Source: JAWVZU01 sp033722075 | GTDB taxonomy: Bacteria > Pseudomonadota > Gammaproteobacteria > Xanthomonadales > SZUA-38 | Direction: 5' to 3' | DNA: 10,388 nucleotides | Assembly: GCA_033722075.1 (NCBI GenBank) | Contig: JAWVZU010000137.1 | Coordinates: forward strand, 1-10,388 | Shown: positions 5,594 to 10,388 of the stretch, one piece after another | How the letters are laid out: each line of letters begins with the position of its first letter | Position numbering within the stretch: the first letter of the stretch is position 1 | Notes under the pieces: model-generated | The model's database searches: none | What the model saw: only the letters and a program-made list of their open reading frames with translations | Told to the model about the DNA's origin: nothing | Made by a program: the position numbers and the translations under genes

Positions 5594-5799
5594 TATGCCA
5601 GAAATGCGAACCGGTGTTTTAGTCGTCCCTTGGGATGAAGGAACTGCATGGCCTCGTCATTCGACAGCCAGCCGCCGCACCTTCTACGGATCATCCGCGC
5701 GGTCCGCGCTGGGGCGGAATAGCGGCGAAAATACCGGGCCTGGTAGTTCGATGTCCGCGTGCTAGCATTGCCGCGCTACCCGATGCCTGAGGATCGCCC
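5594..5799. other. Divergent intergenic spacer between dehalogenase and intact membrane protein
   Basis: These 206 bases contain no credible gene. The right end carries the TGCTAGCAT element and the TGAGG ribosome-binding site of the membrane-protein gene. I found no convincing promoter for the dehalogenase on the minus strand and no terminator-like hairpin. Confidence 0.6.
5760..5768 (+). promoter_or_regulatory. Extended -10 element/palindrome upstream of the intact membrane-protein copy
   Basis: The same TGCTAGCAT as at 4150-4158, here 31 bases before the TTG start. TGAGG (5788-5792) follows with a 7-base spacer to the start codon, exactly as in the other copy. Conservation of the palindrome and of the ribosome-binding-site geometry in both copies supports a shared promoter or operator that was duplicated with the gene. 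Confidence 0.5.
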
Positions 5800-6390
5800 T
5801 TGGATCGCTTCGAATACGTCATGGTGCTCATATCGATCATCGTCGGTCTGAGCATCGCGCACATGCTGATGGGTGTCGCCGGGCTGATCGATCGCAAGGC
5901 GGAGGGACGGGACATCAAGCTCAGCTGGGCCCATGGGCTCTGGCTGGCCTACGTCTTCACCTGGACGGTTCAGTTCTGGTGGTGGGAGTTTCGATTCTCC
6001 GAGCTCGTCACCGAGTGGACGCTCGGGCTTTACCTTTTTCTGGTCACCTATGCGGTTTCCCTTTTCCTGCTCGCGGCCATCCTGGTGCCGCGCAGCTGGC
6101 AGGGCGTCACCGACCTCGACGACTTCTTCCTGAAACGACGCCTGTGGTACTACTGGGTGCTCGCATGGGCGACGATGGTCGACGTCGTCGATGGCCTCTT
6201 GAAAGGCGGGTGGAGCTATCTCGTCGACATCCTGGGCTGGTCGATCTGGCTGCTCTGGGGGACAGCCGTCATCGCCCTGATCGTCGGTCTTCGCTCCCGT
6301 CAAATCCGTCATCACGAGATCGGCGCGGCCGCGGTTTTCATCGCCCAGCTCATCCAGAGCTTTAACGACCTGGCTACGCTTGGTTTTTAA
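5800..6390 (+). CDS. Uncharacterised multi-pass inner-membrane protein, intact paralog
   Basis: A 196-residue membrane protein; I recognise no named domain. It has five or six hydrophobic helices: about 7-30, 45-64, 72-99, 117-136, 141-166 and a weaker one near 172-190. Striking features are the aromatic cluster QFWWWEFRF at the end of helix 2, the acidic/aromatic SELVTEWTLGLY following it, the loop DLDDFFLKRR, and VDVVDGLLKGG, which places charged residues within or beside helix 4. The start is TTG at 5800, fixed by TGAGG seven bases upstream and by alignment with the ATG of the damaged copy. Similar small proteins of the form FEYV-I-IIVGL-hydrophobic occur as hypotheticals in many bacteria, to my recollection. 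No transport, enzyme or immunity function can be claimed. The high identity with the left copy implies recent duplication or gene conversion. Confidence 0.85.
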   Translation: MDRFEYVMVLISIIVGLSIAHMLMGVAGLIDRKAEGRDIKLSWAHGLWLAYVFTWTVQFWWWEFRFSELVTEWTLGLYLFLVTYAVSLFLLAAILVPRSWQGVTDLDDFFLKRRLWYYWVLAWATMVDVVDGLLKGGWSYLVDILGWSIWLLWGTAVIALIVGLRSRQIRHHEIGAAAVFIAQLIQSFNDLATLGF

Positions 6391-6409
6391 AAAATAGATA
6401 GAAAATCGA

Positions 6410-6438
6410 TAGAGACACTTTCTTTTTTCTAGTATAAT
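6410..6438 (+). promoter_or_regulatory. AT-rich promoter with perfect -10, probably leaderless
   Basis: A perfect TATAAT (6433-6438) follows TAGAGA (6410-6415, four of six matches to the -35 consensus) with a 17-bp spacer. The preceding ~25 bases are A/T-rich (ATAGATAGAAAATCGATAG) and could act as an UP element. The expected transcription start, about seven bases past the -10 box, falls on the GTG start at 6445, leaving no room for a Shine-Dalgarno. Confidence 0.6.
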
Positions 6439-6444
6439 TGCCTT

Positions 6445-7602
6445 GTGTTGGTTCGAGATCGGCAGCGAAAACGACTCGAGGAACTGCTACGGTGCCACCC
6501 CGTGGTCGCGATCCTCGGGGCGAGGCAGGTGGGCAAGACCACGCTGGCCCGTCGATTCGTCACGGAACTGGAGTCGCCGGTTCACTTTTTCGACCTGGAA
6601 GACCCGGAGGATCTTGCGCGCCTGGCGGAGCCGAAGCTGGCACTTCAGCGTCTGACCGGACTCATCGTACTGGACGAGATCCAGCGGAAGCCCGAGATCT
6701 TCCCGGTTCTGCGGGTTCTCGCAGACCGACTTGACGCTCCGGCGCGCTTTCTGGTGCTCGGCAGCGCCTCACCGGATCTGCTTCGACAGTCGTCCGAAAC
6801 GCTGGCAGGACGTATCCACTTTCATCGCCTCGGAGGTTTTGCGCTCGATGAAGTCGGCGCAGAGAACTGGATCCGACTATGGGTCCGCGGCGGGTTTCCC
6901 CGGTCCTATCTTGCCGAATCCGACTCGGCGAGCCTCGAGTGGCGCCTTGACTTTGTTCGGACCTTTCTCGAACGAGACCTTCCCCAGCTCGGTGTTCGGA
7001 CCGCCAGCGAGACCATGCGTCGCTTCTGGACCATGCTGGCTCATGGCCAGGCGAGCGTCTGGAATGCAGCGCGACTCGCCCGAGCGTTCGGCGTGTCGCC
7101 GCCGACGGTGCGGGACTACCTGGACCGGCTCACCTCGGCACTCGTTGTGCGCCAACTTCAGCCATGGCATGCCAATGTGCGTAAGCGCCAGGTCAAGTCG
7201 CCAAAGGTGTCCATTGCAGACTCCGGCCTGGTTCATGCCCTACTCGGGTTGCAGACTCATGACGACGTGCTTGGACATCCTGTCTCGGGTGGGAGTTGGG
7301 AGAGCTTCGTCATTCAGGAAATTCGCGGCCGTCTCGGAGCCAGGGACGAGGAGTGCTTCTTCTGGTCTACCCACGCGGGTGCCGAACTGGACCTCCTGGT
7401 GGTACGGGGAAATCAGCGGCGGGGATTCGAGATCAAGCATACGGCGGCGCCGAAGACGACCCGGTCGATGCACCGGTCGATGGAGGATCTTGAACTCGAT
7501 TCGCTGGATGTCATCCACGCGGGATCGGAGACCTTTCCCCTTTCGCCTTCGATCAGGGCAGTGTCCATTGCGCGGCTTTGGTGCGACCTGGAGCCCTTCT
7601 AG
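6445..7602 (+). CDS. AAA-family ATPase with C-terminal DUF4143 (PD-(D/E)XK-like) domain
   Basis: A 385-residue protein with the common AAA_14 plus DUF4143 architecture. The Walker A motif GARQVGKT (25-32), Walker B LIVLDE (73-78) and a sensor-like LVLGSASPDLL (104-113) mark the ATPase. A helical/winged-helix-like linker with LARAFGVSPPTVRDYLDRL (211-229) follows. The end holds a nuclease-fold signature: E286 in SWESFVIQE, D316 in AELDLL, and E329/K331 in FEIKH, i.e. an E...D-ExK arrangement. These proteins are widespread and often multicopy in bacteria and archaea; their role is unsettled. There is no Shine-Dalgarno, and the GTG start coincides with the predicted transcription start; TTG at 6448 is the nearest alternative. 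A 22-bp gap separates it from the oxidoreductase, so they may be co-transcribed. DNA binding or cleavage is inferred only from the fold. Confidence 0.9.
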   Translation: MLVRDRQRKRLEELLRCHPVVAILGARQVGKTTLARRFVTELESPVHFFDLEDPEDLARLAEPKLALQRLTGLIVLDEIQRKPEIFPVLRVLADRLDAPARFLVLGSASPDLLRQSSETLAGRIHFHRLGGFALDEVGAENWIRLWVRGGFPRSYLAESDSASLEWRLDFVRTFLERDLPQLGVRTASETMRRFWTMLAHGQASVWNAARLARAFGVSPPTVRDYLDRLTSALVVRQLQPWHANVRKRQVKSPKVSIADSGLVHALLGLQTHDDVLGHPVSGGSWESFVIQEIRGRLGARDEECFFWSTHAGAELDLLVVRGNQRRGFEIKHTAAPKTTRSMHRSMEDLELDSLDVIHAGSETFPLSPSIRAVSIARLWCDLEPF

Positions 7603-7613
7603 TCCGGATGTCT

Positions 7614-7618
7614 GAGGA
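7614..7618 (+). promoter_or_regulatory. Ribosome-binding site that decides the oxidoreductase start
   Basis: GAGGA lies six bases before ATG 7625 but directly touches the ATG at 7619, which has no spacer. This favours the shorter protein starting MGEEKTRWGILG. Confidence 0.6.
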
Positions 7619-7624
7619 ATGAGC

Positions 7625-8641
7625 ATGGGAGAAGAGAAAACGCGATGGGGCATCCTGGGTCCGGGCATCATCGCCCATCGCTTCGCGGACGCATTGCATC
7701 ATCACCCGGATTGCGAACTGATGGCGGTGGCCTCCAGGACGCCCGGAAAGGCGGCTGCTTTTGCTGAAGAGCATGCCGCAGAGGCTGCCGAGGACTACGA
7801 GACGCTCGTTGCCGATTCGCGTATCGATGTGGTCTACGTCGCGACGACCCATAACTTCCACGCCGAAAACGCCCGGCTCGCGCTGAGCCACGACAAGCAC
7901 GTGGTGATCGAAAAGCCGATCACGGTCAATGCCCGCGAAGCCCGGGAATTGGCGGAGCTGGCCCGGGCCCGTGGCCTGTTTCTCATGGAAGCCATGTGGA
8001 CCCGTTTCCTGCCGAGCATCCGGGCAATGAAGGCGGCGCTGAAGGAAGGCGCAATCGGTGAGGTGCTACACCTCCAGGCGGCATTCGGCGGATTCGTGCC
8101 CGACCACTACCGGAATCGGCTCAGTTCCCCGGAACTCGCGGGCGGGGTGACGCTGGATATGGGCTGCTATCCGATCTCGTTCGCCTGCCACCTGCTTGAT
8201 GCGCTGCCTTCGGAAGTCCAGTCCATGGCGAGGATGAGTGAGACGGGCGTGGACGAGCTGGCGATCTACCAGTTCCGGTTTCCCGATGGGCGGACCGCGG
8301 CAATCACCGCCAGCTACGACCTGAAGCTGCAATCTGAAGCGGCCATCTATGGGACACGGGGGTTTATCGAGTTTCCCGATTTTCCGGCCGGCGAATCGTT
8401 CGTGATTCATCGCCACGACGGCACCAATGAAATCGTGGAATCAACGACGATCAGCAAATCCGGTCACGCCAACGGGTTCTATCACCAGATCGACGAAGTG
8501 GTTCGTTGTCTGGAGGCCGGCGAGACCGAGAGCCCGCTCATGCCCGCGGGAGAATCCGTCGCCCTCATGGAACTCATGGACGACATGCGCGCGGACTGGG
8601 GGCTGGTGTATCCCTTCGAAGCTTCGACGCGTAACCCCTGA
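7625..8641 (+). CDS. Gfo/Idh/MocA-family NAD(P)-dependent oxidoreductase
   Basis: A 338-residue cytosolic dehydrogenase resembling the dihydrodiol dehydrogenase/D-xylose dehydrogenase branch of the Gfo/Idh/MocA family. The Rossmann domain opens with WGILGPGIIAHRFADAL (glycine motif at 9-14) and has DVVYVATTHNFHAENA. The family catalytic motif EKP follows (K97, the position also used in mammalian dimeric dihydrodiol dehydrogenase), then FLMEAMWTRFLP, characteristic of this branch. The C-terminal alpha/beta domain begins near residue 125 and includes GGVTLDMGCYP with Y182, a likely second catalytic residue. Start ATG 7625 is chosen on ribosome-binding-site spacing; ATG 7619 would add two residues. 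The substrate, probably a sugar or cyclic diol, is not readable. The gene follows the AAA/DUF4143 gene closely, although no functional link is known, and converges on the TonB receptor with a 9-bp gap. Confidence 0.9.
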   Translation: MGEEKTRWGILGPGIIAHRFADALHHHPDCELMAVASRTPGKAAAFAEEHAAEAAEDYETLVADSRIDVVYVATTHNFHAENARLALSHDKHVVIEKPITVNAREARELAELARARGLFLMEAMWTRFLPSIRAMKAALKEGAIGEVLHLQAAFGGFVPDHYRNRLSSPELAGGVTLDMGCYPISFACHLLDALPSEVQSMARMSETGVDELAIYQFRFPDGRTAAITASYDLKLQSEAAIYGTRGFIEFPDFPAGESFVIHRHDGTNEIVESTTISKSGHANGFYHQIDEVVRCLEAGETESPLMPAGESVALMELMDDMRADWGLVYPFEASTRNP

Positions 8642-8650
8642 CGAGCCGGT

Positions 8651-10388
8651 TCAGAAGCGATAGCGGACGCGGATCCCGATGCGGCGCGGGACATTGGTCG
8701 AGAAGCCGCCACCGGCACCGCCCGGCGTCGGCAGGCCGGTCGCGTAGCGAGCCTGTTCGTCAAAGACGTTCTCGGCGAAGAGCGCGCCGCTCCATCGATC
8801 GCTTTCGATTCCGAACCGCAAGTTGAACAAGGTATACGAGGGCTGCTCGACGCTAAGCGCAGGCAGCAGGTTCGAACTCGAATGCCCCGTATAACTCAGG
8901 TCACCCCGAACAACGCCTTCAAAGCGCCCGCCCAGTGGAAACCGATAGGAGGCGCCCAGGGCGGCTGAGCGCTCCGGGATGAGCGGGATGTCAGTCCCTT
9001 CCGGGGCAACGACGGAATCCTCGGCGATCTCGGAGTCGGTGTAACCGACGGCGGCATGAATATCCCAGCGCTCGCCCAGCAGCATTCTCGCTTCGAGCTC
9101 GAGCCCCTGGCTGGTCACTTCACCGACATTGGCGATGAAGATGTTGTTGCAATCCGGCAGCCTGACCTTCTGCTGGGCGTCGCTCCAGTCGATATGATAG
9201 ATCGCGGCGTTGAAGCTGAGCCGATCATCCAGCCAGCGGCTCTTGGAACCAATCTCGTAGCTCCACAGGTCATCCGACTCGTAACTCTGTGGCGCGTTAC
9301 AGATCGTGACGGCAAACGGGGCGTTGGCGCCGCCGGCGCGAAACCCCTTGGCCGCCGTGGCGTAGATGTTCGTTGCACCAAAGTCGCCGTCCAGGACCAG
9401 CTTGGGTGTGACCCCCGACTCGCTGTAGGCGAGGCGCGTCTGCTGATCGACAACGCCCCGCAACAGCGCAGTGGTCAGCGCATTGGTCTGCTTTTCGATG
9501 TCGTAGTAGCGCGCACCGACGGTGGCAGTCCAGCGCGCCGACAAGGACCAGGATACTTCGCCGAACAGGCCGATATCGCGACGCTCCGACCGCTCGCGAA
9601 CGTCGAAGATCACATCCGGGAAATCCGGCGGAAGCGGCAGGATCTGTGGAAGATCGGGGGCGATGATCTGATCCAACCGAGGTACCTCCTGGTCCATGTA
9701 GAACAGACCAGCCAGCCAGCCTATTCGGGAATCCGAAGGGGATGCGAGCCGGATCTCCTGGGTGAACACCTCCTGGGTGTAGCGACCCGGACCGCGCCCG
9801 GCGACCGCGAACTCGACCAGGTTGGACACGTCCAGGACCAGATCCACGTCGAACTCGGACCAGGACGTCACCGAGGTCCAGGTTCCATAGTCCGCCTGGT
9901 AGTCGGCTGCCAGCGATGCGACCAGGGCCCGCTCATCGCGCTGGTCGCGAACGCGACGGGCGACCTGATAGCGACCCGACGTGAAGACCCCGAGCAGCGG
10001 AATGCCCGTGGTCATCACCACGTTGCGCGCGCCGCCGTCGCGATCCTGGTAGTTGATCTGTCCGGTCAGCTCGAGGTTGTCCCCGACCGTGCCCGCCAGC
10101 GAGAGCCTGAGGCCCTGGGTGGTTTCGTCGTTTACGTCGTTCTCGTCCAGCAGGATATCGTCGATGAACCCGTCCTCATCCAGCCGATAGGCGACCAGGC
10201 GCACGGCGGAGTCATCCCCGACCGGTTGATTGAGCATGGCGCTGACCTGGATGGACTCGCCACCATGGGCGATATCGGCATAGCGAACGTCCAGCCAGTG
10301 GCTGGCCCCACTTGGATCCGGCTGGTTGGTCACGGCCCGAATCGCGCCGCCCATGGCGCTGGCGCCGAACAAGGTCCCCTGCGGGCCG
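8651..10388 (-). CDS. TonB-dependent outer-membrane receptor, N-terminus missing
   Basis: A partial gene running off the right edge; about 578 C-terminal residues are visible. TonB-dependent receptors are 22-stranded outer-membrane barrels importing siderophores, vitamins or oligosaccharides with energy from TonB/ExbBD. The visible part starts at the end of the plug domain, GPQGTLFGASAMGGAIR, the usual plug-to-barrel junction. It contains the typical barrel pieces IYATAAKGFRAGGANAP, QGLELEARMLLGERW and LFAENVFDEQARY, and ends in RIGIRVRYRF with the terminal phenylalanine used in barrel assembly. Two cysteines (codons 9299-9301 and 9149-9151) are close enough to pair in an extracellular loop. 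Signal peptide, TonB box and most of the plug lie outside. The sequence style is that of the broad iron-complex receptor group; the ligand cannot be told. The neighbouring genes give no substrate clue. Confidence 0.93.
   Translation of the reverse strand, partial: GPQGTLFGASAMGGAIRAVTNQPDPSGASHWLDVRYADIAHGGESIQVSAMLNQPVGDDSAVRLVAYRLDEDGFIDDILLDENDVNDETTQGLRLSLAGTVGDNLELTGQINYQDRDGGARNVVMTTGIPLLGVFTSGRYQVARRVRDQRDERALVASLAADYQADYGTWTSVTSWSEFDVDLVLDVSNLVEFAVAGRGPGRYTQEVFTQEIRLASPSDSRIGWLAGLFYMDQEVPRLDQIIAPDLPQILPLPPDFPDVIFDVRERSERRDIGLFGEVSWSLSARWTATVGARYYDIEKQTNALTTALLRGVVDQQTRLAYSESGVTPKLVLDGDFGATNIYATAAKGFRAGGANAPFAVTICNAPQSYESDDLWSYEIGSKSRWLDDRLSFNAAIYHIDWSDAQQKVRLPDCNNIFIANVGEVTSQGLELEARMLLGERWDIHAAVGYTDSEIAEDSVVAPEGTDIPLIPERSAALGASYRFPLGGRFEGVVRGDLSYTGHSSSNLLPALSVEQPSYTLFNLRFGIESDRWSGALFAENVFDEQARYATGLPTPGGAGGGFSTNVPRRIGIRVRYRF

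Noticed and set aside
5776..6315. Minus-strand open frame of 179 codons opposite the intact membrane protein
   Set aside because: Low-complexity D/P/Q/E-rich antisense product. The plus-strand frame is conserved between two gene copies.
6382..6397. T-run followed by A-run as a terminator after the membrane protein
   Set aside because: TTTTT directly abutting AAAAAA has no GC-rich stem or loop; it is better explained as part of the AT-rich promoter region.
6731..7615. Plus-strand open frame of 294 codons overlapping the AAA/DUF4143 gene
   Set aside because: Serine/arginine-rich alternative frame; the other frame carries Walker A/B and the nuclease motifs.
1..10388. CRISPR arrays, tRNA/rRNA genes, phage genes or a full insertion sequence
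   Set aside because: No regularly spaced repeats, cloverleaf-type sequence, structural phage proteins or transposase were seen by eye on either strand.

Overview
The window looks like chromosomal DNA of a high-GC, Gram-negative gammaproteobacterium, probably an aquatic or marine heterotroph. The support is a DUF5062-like small protein (a family I associate with gammaproteobacteria), an outer-membrane TonB-dependent receptor, a lipoprotein-type glycoside hydrolase, short intergenic gaps and frequent GTG/TTG starts. No genus can be assigned from sequence alone. There are no tRNA or rRNA genes, no CRISPR array and no complete transposase.

Layout, left to right. (1) The C-terminal end of a class II CPD photolyase (+), converging on a small DUF5062-like gene (-). 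(2) A GH30 glycosidase related to glucocerebrosidase (+), behind a near-consensus sigma70 promoter whose -35 box lies inside a LacI-like palindrome. (3) A MazF/PemK-type toxin and ribbon-helix-helix antitoxin pair (-), with a candidate autoregulatory operator upstream. (4) A ~203-bp transposase-free element (3245-3447) with imperfect inverted ends in CCCG and TTAA on both sides, IS1380/piggyBac-like in its termini. It ends four bases before the ribosome-binding site of a hemolysin III/TrhA gene (+). (5) Two direct, strongly similar copies of an unrecognised multi-pass membrane protein flank a haloalkane dehalogenase gene on the opposite strand. The left copy is frameshifted and 3'-truncated; the right one is intact. 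Both carry the same TGCTAGCA palindrome/-10 element and the same TGAGG-N7-start arrangement. (6) An AAA ATPase-DUF4143 protein (+) whose perfect TATAAT box lies so close to its GTG start that the mRNA may be leaderless, followed after a short gap by a Gfo/Idh/MocA oxidoreductase (+). (7) A TonB-dependent receptor (-), its N-terminus cut off by the window edge.

The genes do not form one pathway. This is a mosaic of short transcription units, with signs of accessory turnover between about 2.6 and 7.6 kb: a toxin-antitoxin pair, a MITE-like element, a decaying gene duplicate and an AAA/DUF4143 gene behind an AT-rich promoter. The best candidate for something undescribed is the duplicated membrane protein around the dehalogenase. 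I see no convincing new multi-gene defence or metabolic system.
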